Source of the DNA: an uncultured Veillonella sp.
GTDB taxonomy: Bacteria > Bacillota > Negativicutes > Veillonellales > Veillonellaceae
Assembly (NCBI RefSeq): GCF_905209685.1
Contig: NZ_CAJLUB010000001.1
Span: 9,336-73,335, forward strand
Reading direction: 5' to 3'
Length of the DNA stretch: 64,000 bases
Position numbers and translations under genes: made by a program
Part shown: positions 37,197 through 45,174 of the stretch, one piece after another
How the letters are laid out: every line of letters starts with the position of its first letter
Position numbering within the stretch: position 1 is the stretch's first letter
Notes under the pieces: model-generated
The model's database searches: none
Told to the model about the DNA's origin: nothing
Seen by the model: only the letters and a program-made list of their open reading frames with translations

Positions 37197-38411
37197 ATGT
37201 TAGTAGGTGTTAAAATATTAGTTATTATCGCCCTTATGGGTGGACTTATTGCCTACATGGGGGATAAGTTAGGCACCAAAGTTGGTAAGCGTCGCATGTC
37301 CCTCTTTGGATTAAGGCCTAAGCATACATCGATTATTGTTACTATCGTAACAGGTTTATTAGTTGCTGCTGCTACAGTAGGGGTATTAACCATTACTTCT
37401 CAAAGTGTAAGAACAGCACTCTTTGGAATGGACCAGTTGCGAGCAGATATGAAGCAACTCAATGATGAGGTGGCTGCTAAGACACAAGAGCTCATTCGAG
37501 GTCAAGCATTGCTTGAGCAAAATAAGCAAGAATTAGCAGAACGCATGGCTGAAATTGAACAAATTCGCAGTGAAGTTGAAGCTACCAAAGCGGAATTAGC
37601 TAGTGCACAAGCTGCTAAAGATGCCACTGAAGCCGAGTTAGCAACACTTCAAGCCTCATATGATGAAGTATCTAAAAAGTTAGCTGACTTAGAAGCTACA
37701 AGAGCTAAGATGGAAGCTCATATTAAGGATTTACAAGCAACGCAAGAACAATTGCAAAATGGCATTATTCATTTGCGTGAAGGAACTATTCTTTTCCAAG
37801 TTGATCAATTGTTGGCACAAGCTGTTGTTCGACCTGGGTTAAGTGAAGAAGATAGCCAAGCAGCCATCAAAAATATTATTGATGATACCAATAAATTGGT
37901 GCTACGCCGCCTTGGTATCGAAGATCAAGGGCAAGCTGTTGTATATGTAGAGCGTCAAAATATTGAGGTGGCTACACAAAAGCTTAATAGTGCAAAGACA
38001 CCTATGGTCGTTCAAGTTGTAGCGGCTGGCAATATCATTGCTGGCGAACCTGCAGTGGCTATTATCCAAGTATATCCACAACAATTTATTTATAAAAATG
38101 GAGAAGTAATCCATTCTGCCGTAATGGATGGTGGGCCTAATGCTCAATCAGCTATGCTTCAATTCTTGAAGCAAGTAAATGAAAAGGCGAGAGCGAAAGG
38201 CATAATTCCAGACTCCTTATCTGGTGATATTGGAACTATACCAGGGGATGATTTATTTACTGCTATTAGACGTGTTGCTACTATACATGGCAAGGTTCAT
38301 GTAGAAGCATATGTTGATGGTGATACATATTCATCTGGTCCTGTACATCTTAAGTTGCGTATTACTCAAATGCCTGTCTTTAATGATAAGGCAAAATTGC
38401 CAGCTTATTAA
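37197..38411 (+). CDS. DUF3084-family membrane protein with coiled coil
   Basis: The 404-residue protein has two N-terminal membrane helices (about 5-22 and 45-67), joined by a basic loop with GDKLGTKVGKRRMSLFGLRPKHTS, the DUF3084 hallmark. A coiled coil (about 80-190, rich in Glu/Ala/Lys/Gln) and a globular C-terminal part follow. DUF3084 proteins are known from cyanobacteria and Negativicutes, both diderm, but their role is unknown. Its place right after the Lpt genes suggests an envelope role. GGAAAGGAGGG precedes the ATG. Confidence 0.8.
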   Translation: MLVGVKILVIIALMGGLIAYMGDKLGTKVGKRRMSLFGLRPKHTSIIVTIVTGLLVAAATVGVLTITSQSVRTALFGMDQLRADMKQLNDEVAAKTQELIRGQALLEQNKQELAERMAEIEQIRSEVEATKAELASAQAAKDATEAELATLQASYDEVSKKLADLEATRAKMEAHIKDLQATQEQLQNGIIHLREGTILFQVDQLLAQAVVRPGLSEEDSQAAIKNIIDDTNKLVLRRLGIEDQGQAVVYVERQNIEVATQKLNSAKTPMVVQVVAAGNIIAGEPAVAIIQVYPQQFIYKNGEVIHSAVMDGGPNAQSAMLQFLKQVNEKARAKGIIPDSLSGDIGTIPGDDLFTAIRRVATIHGKVHVEAYVDGDTYSSGPVHLKLRITQMPVFNDKAKLPAY

Positions 38412-38440
38412 AAAATAGTACTTTGGTTTTATATACTTTA

Positions 38441-38482
38441 AATAAAGGTCTTATGTAATTTTTTACATAAGACCTTTATTTT
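38441..38482 (+). terminator. Terminator after the DUF3084 gene
   Basis: AATAAAGGTCTTATGTAA and TTACATAAGACCTTTATT form an 18-bp stem with a 4-base loop, followed by TTG. It can act in both directions and closes the long lipid A/Lpt unit. Confidence 0.85.
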
Positions 38483-38524
38483 GTGTTAAAATATAACTGC
38501 TGTATTTAAAGCGAGGATAGTTAT

Positions 38525-39052
38525 ATGACTGATACTACATACATTTTAGCCGTAGATCCAGGCAATGAGAAAACTGGTGTAGCAATTGTAACACCTTCTG
38601 GTACTATGGTGTGTCGTAAAATTATTATGACAAAACAGTTCAATGATGAAATTGAACGTACATTAACTGAATATTATGGTATTGTTCATATCGTATGTGG
38701 AAATGGTACAAATCATAAATATTTATATCCATCTCTTCAACAAATTGGACGAAATCACAGAATCACTACTAGCTTAATTGATGAATCGCATAGCACAGAG
38801 GAGGCTCGTAAATTATATTGGAAATATAATCCTCCTACAGGATGGCGTAAGATTATCCCTACATCTATGCAATTTCCACCGGAGCCAGTAGATGATTTAA
38901 CAGCCTTTGTTATTGGCTTACGGTATACAAAACAGTTACGTCAAGCTGCTAACGATATACAAGGGGACATCATAGACGCTAGTGAGTTAGAAGAAAAGCG
39001 ATTACATGCTATGGAGCAGTTGTACGGTAAAGGAGAAGTGCATGACAAATGA
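38525..39052 (+). CDS. RNase H-fold (YqgF/RuvC-like) protein
   Basis: The 175-residue protein has the acidic-residue pattern of the YqgF/RuvC group: an N-terminal strand with AVDPGNEKTGVAI (first Asp), a middle IDESHSTEEAR (acidic pair, compare the DES/DER-type motif of YqgF), and a late PVDDLTAFVIG (Asp). These families process 16S rRNA 5' ends or resolve Holliday junctions. It is longer than typical YqgF (about 140 aa) and divergent, so the substrate is unknown. Its reading frame overlaps the ribosome site and first bases of the YitT gene. Confidence 0.65.
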   Translation: MTDTTYILAVDPGNEKTGVAIVTPSGTMVCRKIIMTKQFNDEIERTLTEYYGIVHIVCGNGTNHKYLYPSLQQIGRNHRITTSLIDESHSTEEARKLYWKYNPPTGWRKIIPTSMQFPPEPVDDLTAFVIGLRYTKQLRQAANDIQGDIIDASELEEKRLHAMEQLYGKGEVHDK

Positions 39053-39911
39053 AACTTCAACGCATAACTGGTCAAACTTTATTATGCGTTGCTTAATGAT
39101 GATTTTAGGGGCCTTAATTTACACCATAGGCTTAGATTTATTTTTAGTACCGAATAGCATCATCGATGGTGGTGTAGTTGGTATTTCCTTGATGGCTGCA
39201 GAGCTTTCAGGAATTTCTTTCAGTATTTTCGTTGTACTCTTGAACTTGCCTTTTTTGTATCTTGGCTATAGAGCTAACGGTAAAAACTTTACATTTTCTA
39301 CACTGTTCTCCATCGTATGGATGGCTATTTTTTCAACCTTTGCTCATGATTTCACACCGATTACATCGGATCCATTTTTAGGATCTATCTTTGGTGGTAT
39401 CATCTTAGGCATTGGGGTTGGCCTCATTATACGTAACGGTGGTTCTTTGGACGGCTCTGAAATCGTAGCCATTATATTTGATAAACGTTCAACCTTCTCT
39501 GTAGGTGAAATCGTAATGGCCATGAATCTTATTATTCTCGGCGCAGCGGGTTTTGTATATAGTTGGAATAGTGCTATGTACTCCTTGATTGCATACTTCA
39601 TTGCCTATAAGATGATTGATATTACAATTACAGGCCTTGATGAATCTAAAGGGGTCATGATTATTACCGATGCAGAGAATTCTAAAAAGATTGCAGATGC
39701 ATTAAATGCGAACCTAAATCGTGGTGTTACCATCATGTATGGTGAAGGGGGCTATTTAAAGCAACCTAAACATGTTTTGTATTCTGTGGTGACAAGACTT
39801 GAGATTATGAGGTTAAAAAATACTGTTTATGAAGTAGATTCATCGGCATTTATTACGATTCAGGATGTACATGATGTATTCGGTGGTAGATTTACAAAAA
39901 ACGGTCATTAA
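39042..39911 (+). CDS. YitT-family (DUF161/DUF2179) membrane protein
   Basis: ATG 39042 is chosen for its AAAGGAGAAG site; an in-frame ATG at 39006 lies deeper in the upstream gene. The 289-residue protein has about five to six hydrophobic helices with the family block FLVPNSIIDGGVVGISLM and GSLDGSEIVAI, then a cytoplasmic DUF2179 domain (about 205-285, KGVMIITDAENSKKIADAL and FITIQDVHDVFGGRF). YitT proteins are common in Firmicutes and have no settled function; transport is suspected. Confidence 0.88.
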   Translation: MTNETSTHNWSNFIMRCLMMILGALIYTIGLDLFLVPNSIIDGGVVGISLMAAELSGISFSIFVVLLNLPFLYLGYRANGKNFTFSTLFSIVWMAIFSTFAHDFTPITSDPFLGSIFGGIILGIGVGLIIRNGGSLDGSEIVAIIFDKRSTFSVGEIVMAMNLIILGAAGFVYSWNSAMYSLIAYFIAYKMIDITITGLDESKGVMIITDAENSKKIADALNANLNRGVTIMYGEGGYLKQPKHVLYSVVTRLEIMRLKNTVYEVDSSAFITIQDVHDVFGGRFTKNGH

Positions 39912-39920
39912 GGAGTTAAT

Positions 39921-40493
39921 ATGAGTAATAAAATAGTAAAAGAAATATTAGATTGGATTTATGCCATTGTATTAGCATTGGTTATTGCTATGGTAATCCA
40001 TATCTTCTTGATTCAACCAACACGGGTATCTGGTGAATCAATGGAGGATACACTACATAATGGTCAATATTTAATTGTAACGAAGTGGCATCATATTATG
40101 AATGAAATGCCAAATTATGGACAAATTGTAATCATTGATAGTCGTGTTAATCGTGCACGTACTTGGGTAGATGATGTAGAAGAACCATTGATGAACTATG
40201 CATCTGTCTTTAATAAAGCTGCTCAAACAAATGATGTATGGGTTAAGCGTGTTATTGGTCGTCCAGGTGATGTATTAGAGTTTAAAGATGGTCATGTATG
40301 GCGTAATGGTGAACAATTACAAGAACCATATACTAAAGATACAATAATGAATTATACACGTTCTACACCGGTTACTGTTCCAGAAGGGCATGTATTTGTG
40401 ATGGGGGACAATCGAAATCACTCTAGCGATAGTCGTTTTATCGGTCCTGTTCCAGTTGATCACGTATTAGGTTTTGTATCCTATGCAATTTAA
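39921..40493 (+). CDS. lepB: Signal peptidase I
   Basis: The 190-residue enzyme removes signal peptides of exported proteins. It has one N-terminal membrane helix (about 13-32), the catalytic Ser40 in VSGESMEDTL, the general-base Lys109 in VWVKRVIGRPGD and the box-E motif GDNRNHSSDSRFIG. The single helix and short length match the Gram-positive type. It sits immediately before the two abundant exported porins and ends in a strong terminator. Confidence 0.95.
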   Translation: MSNKIVKEILDWIYAIVLALVIAMVIHIFLIQPTRVSGESMEDTLHNGQYLIVTKWHHIMNEMPNYGQIVIIDSRVNRARTWVDDVEEPLMNYASVFNKAAQTNDVWVKRVIGRPGDVLEFKDGHVWRNGEQLQEPYTKDTIMNYTRSTPVTVPEGHVFVMGDNRNHSSDSRFIGPVPVDHVLGFVSYAI

Positions 40494-40500
40494 TGCTTAT

Positions 40501-40537
40501 AAAAGCCTTCCTATAGTATTACTATAGGGAGGCTTTT
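40501..40537 (+). terminator. Terminator after lepB
   Basis: AAAAGCCTtCCTATAGT and ACTATAGGgAGGCTTTTT pair with a 3-base loop and end in a T-tract, a good Rho-independent terminator. Confidence 0.9.
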
Positions 40538-40697
40538 TCTATTTAATATTAGGTATTGAAAGCAATATATTAGAAATATGTATTAATATATACACTTTAT
40601 ATTAATTATAGTAATTAAAAATTATGAATTTTGTGTCTGATTTTGTCATATTTTTAAGAAATGAAATGAAATTGTGTAAAATTTAATTTCAAGAAAT

Positions 40698-40712
40698 ATA
40701 GATAAAATCTAT
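40698..40712. promoter_or_regulatory. Palindrome upstream of the first porin promoter
   Basis: ATAGAT-aaa-ATCTAT, a perfect palindrome whose end is 61 bases before the -35 element. A like palindrome (core AGATAAAATCT) stands 62 bases before the second porin's -35 element. An activator or repressor site is likely. Confidence 0.55.
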
Positions 40713-40772
40713 GTTTATAAGCTCATTTTTATTCATGAAAGAAATTTCATAAAATTTAGTTGTACAAAATGC

Positions 40773-40801
40773 TTTACAAAAAATTTGGACGGTGATATAT
40801 T
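40773..40801 (+). promoter_or_regulatory. Promoter of the first SLH-porin gene
   Basis: TTTACA, 17 bases and TATATT. The spacer contains AAAATTTGG, which is shared with the second porin promoter. A start near 40808 would give a leader of about 157 bases. Confidence 0.65.
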
Positions 40802-40857
40802 CTAATCACAGCAAGGCACCACTAATAAAGAGGTGAGACTGTGATAGAAAATATAGT

Positions 40858-40877
40858 CGAGGAAACGTGGACACTCC
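40858..40877 (+). promoter_or_regulatory. Conserved 20-base leader element, first copy
   Basis: CGAGGAAACGTGGACACTCC. It occurs identically in the second porin leader, about 50 bases after the predicted transcript start and 87 bases before the ATG in this copy. A shared RNA-level control element is the best reading. Confidence 0.7.
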
Positions 40878-40964
40878 TAATATATCTTTCATAGTTATAC
40901 CACTTATACAGTGAATGTCTTCTGATAATATAAATTCTTATTTATAAGAAAGAAGGAATTCATT

Positions 40965-42227
40965 ATGAAAAAACAATTCGCAACAATTTTTGCAGCAACA
41001 GCAGTATTAGGTGTAACAACAGCATTCGCTGCAAACCCATTCTCCGATGTAACTCCAGATAGCTGGGCATACCAAGCTGTATCCCAATTAGCACAATCTG
41101 GTATCGTTAATGGTTACCCAGATGGCACTTTCAAAGGCCAAAACAATATCACTCGTTATGAAATGGCTCAAATGGTAGCTAAAGCAATGGCTAACCAAGA
41201 TCGTGCTAATGCAGAACAACAAGCAATGATTAATCGCTTGGCTGACGAGTTCTCCAATGAGTTGAACAGCTTAGGCGTTCGCGTATCTCGTTTGGAAGAC
41301 CGCGTAGGTAATGTAAAAGTAACTGGTGATGCTCGTATCCGTTATCAAGGTTCTGAAGATAAAGGCGTTTACAAAAATAACAGTAAATCCTTAACAGATG
41401 GCCGTGCACGTGTTCAATTCAACGGTAAAGTAAATGATAAAACTGAAGCTGTTGTTCGTGTAAAAGGTAATTACGAATTCGGTGATTCTACAAAAGGTGC
41501 TGATGCAACAATCGATCGTGCTTATGTAGATCACAAATTTGGTAATAGAGTATCTGCTAAAGGTGGTCGTTTCCAACAAACAATTGGTGGCGGTTTAATG
41601 TACGATGATACATTTGATGGTGCTCAATTGAACGTAGGTAATGACAAAGTTCAAGTACAAGGTGCTTATGGTTACATGATGGCAGGTGCTGCTGATGGTA
41701 ACTCCAAATCCGATAATCCTTCCGTAGCTTATGTAGGTGTTAAAGGTAAAGTTGGTCAAGAATCTACAGTTGGTGGTTTCTACTCTAAATTATCTAGCGG
41801 TAACTTGAACCATAACGGTTCCACAGTAAGCTCTGATGGCCAAGACGTATACGGCTTCAATGCAGACTTCCGTAAAGATAAAGTTTGGGTTGGTGGTGAA
41901 TGGTTAAAAGCTTCCAACGTAAATGATTCCCAAGCTTGGACAGCTGGTGTTGGTTATGGTAACTACGACATCGCTAAAAAAGGTACATGGGATGTGAAAG
42001 GTCAATACTTCAACCAAAAAGCTAACGCTCCAATCGTAAGCTCCACTTGGGACCAAGCATATGACTTAACAAATACATCTAATGGTTACAAAGGTTACAT
42101 GGCTAGCGTAAACTACGCAGTACAAGATAACGTAGGCTTATCCGCTGGTTATGGTTTCAACTCTAAAGACCAAAAAGGTAACGATCTTTCCGATTTCTAC
42201 CGTGCAGAATTAAACTACAAATTCTAA
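40965..42227 (+). CDS. ompM1: SLH-domain outer membrane porin, OmpM type, first copy
   Basis: The 420-residue product has a signal peptide (cleavage near AFAA), one SLH domain (about 23-80: NPFSDVTPDSWAYQAVSQLA and NGYPDGTFKGQNNITRYEMA), a short coiled coil (about 90-118) and a beta-barrel ending in YRAELNYKF with the terminal Phe. In Veillonella such OmpM proteins tether the outer membrane to peptidoglycan, the SLH domain binding polyamine-bearing cell wall, while the barrel forms a pore. GAAGGAATTC before ATG is the ribosome site. The symbol is given by family and tandem order; exact numbering against reference strains is inference. Confidence 0.93.
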   Translation: MKKQFATIFAATAVLGVTTAFAANPFSDVTPDSWAYQAVSQLAQSGIVNGYPDGTFKGQNNITRYEMAQMVAKAMANQDRANAEQQAMINRLADEFSNELNSLGVRVSRLEDRVGNVKVTGDARIRYQGSEDKGVYKNNSKSLTDGRARVQFNGKVNDKTEAVVRVKGNYEFGDSTKGADATIDRAYVDHKFGNRVSAKGGRFQQTIGGGLMYDDTFDGAQLNVGNDKVQVQGAYGYMMAGAADGNSKSDNPSVAYVGVKGKVGQESTVGGFYSKLSSGNLNHNGSTVSSDGQDVYGFNADFRKDKVWVGGEWLKASNVNDSQAWTAGVGYGNYDIAKKGTWDVKGQYFNQKANAPIVSSTWDQAYDLTNTSNGYKGYMASVNYAVQDNVGLSAGYGFNSKDQKGNDLSDFYRAELNYKF

Positions 42228-42240
42228 TTCCCTCACAAAC

Positions 42241-42270
42241 AAAAAAAGACTTCTTCGGAAGTCTTTTTTT
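42241..42270 (+). terminator. Terminator after the first SLH-porin
   Basis: AAAAAAAGACTTC, a TTCG loop and GAAGTCTTTTTTT. It separates the two porin genes into independent units. Confidence 0.92.
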
Positions 42271-42563
42271 GTTGTATATAAATCGGTAATATTTTCTTTT
42301 GTATATAATAGTATATATATAGTAAAATAAATCTATATATAGTGAACCTTAAAAATTAATTTGATTAGTATATATATGAATCTGTCACACAATATATTGT
42401 ATGAGGTGTTTATGAACCATTTATGCATAAAATAGGCGCTAGCTAATTAATACAGGTTCAATTAATTAGTAGAACTTAATAATATATATGATAATAAATC
42501 TCATTTAGCAGAAAAAAAGATAAATTTGATATTTTTACTAAAAAAAATTAGACCTTATAAAAC

Positions 42564-42576
42564 CAGATAAAATCTG
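42564..42576. promoter_or_regulatory. Palindrome upstream of the second porin promoter
   Basis: CAGAT-aaa-ATCTG, ending 62 bases before the -35 element, flanked by outer arms GACCT (42551-42555) and AGGTC. Core and spacing match the palindrome of the first porin gene. Confidence 0.55.
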
Positions 42577-42637
42577 AATTTGAGGTCATTTTAAATTATA
42601 AAATTTTTATAATGAGAATGAAATTGAGAAAAAAGGG

Positions 42638-42666
42638 TTTACACGAAAATTTGGTTATGCTAATAT
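42638..42666 (+). promoter_or_regulatory. Promoter of the second SLH-porin gene
   Basis: TTTACA, 17 bases and TAATAT, with AAAATTTGG in the spacer as in the first porin promoter. A start near 42673 gives a leader of about 162 bases. Confidence 0.65.
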
Positions 42667-42721
42667 CACCCTACAAGAAGTAACAAACACATGAAACGAA
42701 GAACTTCGATGTAGAATGTGG

Positions 42722-42741
42722 CGAGGAAACGTGGACACTCC
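42722..42741 (+). promoter_or_regulatory. Conserved 20-base leader element, second copy
   Basis: The sequence is identical over 20 bases to 40858-40877 and lies at nearly the same distance from the predicted transcript start (about 49 bases) and from the ATG (93 bases). The sequence around it differs between the two leaders, so the identity stands out. Confidence 0.7.
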
Positions 42742-42834
42742 CAGAAATTCTTATTCTGAAGAACAGAGTAGAATGTGAATGTTATGACTTGTAACATTTT
42801 ATATTTCTATTTTTCAGAAAGAAGGAATTCAACT

Positions 42835-44046
42835 ATGAAAAAACAATTCGCAGCAATCTTTGCAGCAACAGCAGTTTTGGGTGTAACTACTGCATTCGCA
42901 GCTAACCCATTCTCCGATGTAACTCCAGATTCTTGGGCATACCAAGCAGTTTCCCAATTGGCAAACGCTGGTATCGTTAATGGTTACCCAGATGGCACTT
43001 TCAAAGGCCAAAACAACATCACTCGTTACGAAATGGCTCAAATGGTAGCTAAAGCTATGGCTAACCAAGACCGTGCTAACGCTGAACAACAAGCTATGAT
43101 CAACCGTTTGGCTGATGAATTCTCCAACGAATTGAACAACTTGGGCGTTCGTGTAGCTCGCTTGGAAGACCGCGTAGGTAACGTAAAAGTTACTGGCGAT
43201 GCTCGTCTTCGTTACCAAGATGCTGAACATGCTAAATCCAAATTCGACGCTCGTGCTCGTGTACAATTCAACGCAAAAGTAAACGATCGCACTGACGCAG
43301 TTGTTCGTTTGTCTTCTGGTAGCTTCGAATTGGGTAACTCCCAAAACGGTGGTAATGCAAACGCTACAATCGACCGCGCTTATGTAAACCATAAATTCGG
43401 CGAACGCGTATCCTTGAAAGCTGGTCGTTTCGGCCAAACTATCGGTGGCGGTTTAGCATTTGACGGTACTTTCGACGGTGCTCAATTGAACGCTGGTAAC
43501 GACAAAATTATGGCTCAAGCAGCTTACGGTTACATGGTATCCGGCGAAGCAGCTGGCTTGACTAAAGACCAAAACGTAACTAACACTTACCTTGGCTTAA
43601 AAGGTAAAGTAGGTAAACACACTATGGTTGGTGGTTTCTACGATCGTGTAAACCAAGATAGCACTAATGGTTACAAAAATATCTATGGCTTCAACGCTGA
43701 TGCTAACTTCGACAAAGTTTGGGTTGGTGGCGAATGGTTGAGAGATTCCCATGTTGATCATTCTCAAGCTTGGACTGCAGGTCTTGGCTTTGGTAACTAC
43801 AACATCGCAAAACAAGGTACTTGGGGTGTTAAAGGTCAATACTTCAACCAAAAAGAAAACGCTCCTATCATTGATTCCACTTGGAACCAAAAATATGGTG
43901 CTGATTCCAAAGGTTGGTTGGCAACTGTTGACTATGCATTGCAAAACAACGTTGGCTTGTCCGCTTACTACGGTTTCGACTGGAAAACTCAATCCGGTAA
44001 CGATCTTAACGACTTCTACCGTGCAGACCTTAACTACAAATTCTAA
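42835..44046 (+). CDS. ompM2: SLH-domain outer membrane porin, OmpM type, second copy
   Basis: ATG 42835 follows GAAGGAATTC and opens the same signal peptide as the first copy; an upstream in-frame ATG at 42775 has no site and would disrupt the signal. The 403-residue product has the SLH domain (about 23-80), coiled coil and barrel ending in YRADLNYKF. The first about 125 residues are nearly identical to the first copy, while barrel strands and loops differ. Codons are strongly biased (AAC, TTC, CGT, GGT), more than in the first copy, which suggests very high expression. It likely serves as the second outer-membrane tether and pore. Confidence 0.93.
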   Translation: MKKQFAAIFAATAVLGVTTAFAANPFSDVTPDSWAYQAVSQLANAGIVNGYPDGTFKGQNNITRYEMAQMVAKAMANQDRANAEQQAMINRLADEFSNELNNLGVRVARLEDRVGNVKVTGDARLRYQDAEHAKSKFDARARVQFNAKVNDRTDAVVRLSSGSFELGNSQNGGNANATIDRAYVNHKFGERVSLKAGRFGQTIGGGLAFDGTFDGAQLNAGNDKIMAQAAYGYMVSGEAAGLTKDQNVTNTYLGLKGKVGKHTMVGGFYDRVNQDSTNGYKNIYGFNADANFDKVWVGGEWLRDSHVDHSQAWTAGLGFGNYNIAKQGTWGVKGQYFNQKENAPIIDSTWNQKYGADSKGWLATVDYALQNNVGLSAYYGFDWKTQSGNDLNDFYRADLNYKF

Positions 44047-44349
44047 TTTGATAGTTAACCATATAAAAGAGACTCCTTCGGGAGTCTCTTTTTTTATGAT
44101 TAATATATATTCCTATAATAAATTGATATAAGAATACTCTTTATTATGCAATTTTGGTAATGTTAGACAATTTTAGATATTACATTTATTAGCTGTTATA
44201 TTTATAAGTCATAAATTGTATGATTTATAAATACTGTTATTGGGGTGTGCAAATATTTTTATGTTAGTGCATTACTGCATATTCTATCTATATAAGCACT
44301 ATAAATGGTATAATAAAGAGTATTAGATTTTCTTGTAAAGGAGGTAAGA
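44047..44349 (+). other. Gene-free stretch between the second porin and the HAD gene
   Basis: The porin terminator is followed by about 200 AT-rich bases without a coding frame. GGTATAATAAAG with a consensus TATAAT at 44309-44314 is a probable -10 for the HAD-rapZ-yvcK-whiA group. No good -35 is visible. Confidence 0.6.
44067..44095 (+). terminator. Terminator after the second SLH-porin
   Basis: AGAGACTCC, a TTCG loop and GGAGTCTCT followed by T residues. The same TTCG-loop design occurs after the first porin and the TolC-like gene. Confidence 0.92.
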
Positions 44350-45162
44350 ATGAATCCTTCTTTTTCTCATATAAAAATGGTCGCCATAGATTGTGATGAA
44401 ACCTTGGTACGTAGCGATAATACGGTTTCTGAGTATACGGTAAATGTATTGCAGCGTTTACAGCAGAAGGGGATTAGTATAACTATTGCTACGGGGCGCA
44501 TGTATCAGACAGCAAAACCAATTGGTACTGCATTACAGCTTGGTAATGTACCGATGATTTTATTTTCCGGTGGATTAATTCAGGAGTTAGAAACGGGATA
44601 TAAGCTATTCGAACAAACGGTTCCTATCGATGTAGTACATCGCATTTTTGAACTCGGTCAACACTATGATTGGCATATACAATCGTATGTAGATGATCAT
44701 TTATTATGTCATCATAGAAATTGGCAATCTGATCGTTATGAACAGCAGACTGGAGCTGTAGCTGAGTTTTTAGGCGATAGAATCTATACGCTTTCCTCGG
44801 AACCTAACAAGCTTATTGTTATCGATACAGAAGAGGGTATTGATCGAATTATTGATATCTTAACGCCTTCAGTTGGTAATGAAGTTACATTGGTACGCAG
44901 TCAACGAGATTTTCTTGAAATCACTGCCCCTAATGTATCAAAAGGACGTGCATTAGCCCAATTAGCCATGGATAATAACATTGGTTTAGAACATATAATT
45001 TCTTTTGGTAATGCTGAAAATGATATTTCTATGCTCAGTGAAACGGGGTATTCAGTAGCTGTTTCAAATGCTACGAATCATGTAAAAGCTGTGGCTCATG
45101 AGGTATGTGGTCATCATAATGAAGATGGTGTAGCTCACTGGATAGAAAAGAATCTTTTATAA
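44350..45162 (+). CDS. Cof-type HAD-superfamily phosphatase
   Basis: The 270-residue protein is a IIB (Cof) HAD hydrolase: nucleophile motif AIDCDETLVRSDN (DxDxT at about 14-18), motif II TIATGRM, lysine/Asp region SKGRALAQLA and the Mg motif FGNAENDISML. A C2-type cap lies between motifs II and III. Substrates of this family are sugar phosphates, nucleotides or flavin phosphates; which one cannot be read. AAAGGAGG precedes the ATG. It is 12 bases ahead of rapZ. Confidence 0.9.
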   Translation: MNPSFSHIKMVAIDCDETLVRSDNTVSEYTVNVLQRLQQKGISITIATGRMYQTAKPIGTALQLGNVPMILFSGGLIQELETGYKLFEQTVPIDVVHRIFELGQHYDWHIQSYVDDHLLCHHRNWQSDRYEQQTGAVAEFLGDRIYTLSSEPNKLIVIDTEEGIDRIIDILTPSVGNEVTLVRSQRDFLEITAPNVSKGRALAQLAMDNNIGLEHIISFGNAENDISMLSETGYSVAVSNATNHVKAVAHEVCGHHNEDGVAHWIEKNLL

Positions 45163-45174
45163 TGGAGTAAAACT

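Larger units (their letters stand above)
40494..40964 (+). other. Gene-free regulatory stretch upstream of the first SLH-porin
   Basis: These 471 bases hold the lepB terminator, about 150 bases of AT-rich sequence, a palindrome (40698-40712), a promoter (40773-40801) and a leader of about 157 bases containing a 20-base element (40858-40877) also found ahead of the second porin. No coding frame is seen. Confidence 0.8.
42228..42834 (+). other. Gene-free regulatory stretch between the two SLH-porins
   Basis: These 607 bases are very AT-rich. They hold the first porin's terminator, a 250-base stretch with no clear signal, then a palindrome (42564-42576) nested within GACCT...AGGTC arms, a promoter (42638-42666) and a leader of about 162 bases with the shared 20-base element. 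Short open frames within it lack ribosome sites and look accidental. Confidence 0.75.

Noticed and set aside
40858-40877. RNase P or other known RNA motif resemblance (GAGGAAA...)
   Set aside because: GAGGAAA recalls an RNase P conserved block, but the rest of that RNA is absent and the element is in two porin leaders.
42775-42834. Upstream ATG (42775) for the second SLH-porin
   Set aside because: It lacks a ribosome site and would put about 20 residues before a signal peptide that is identical in position to the first copy; 42835 has a good site.
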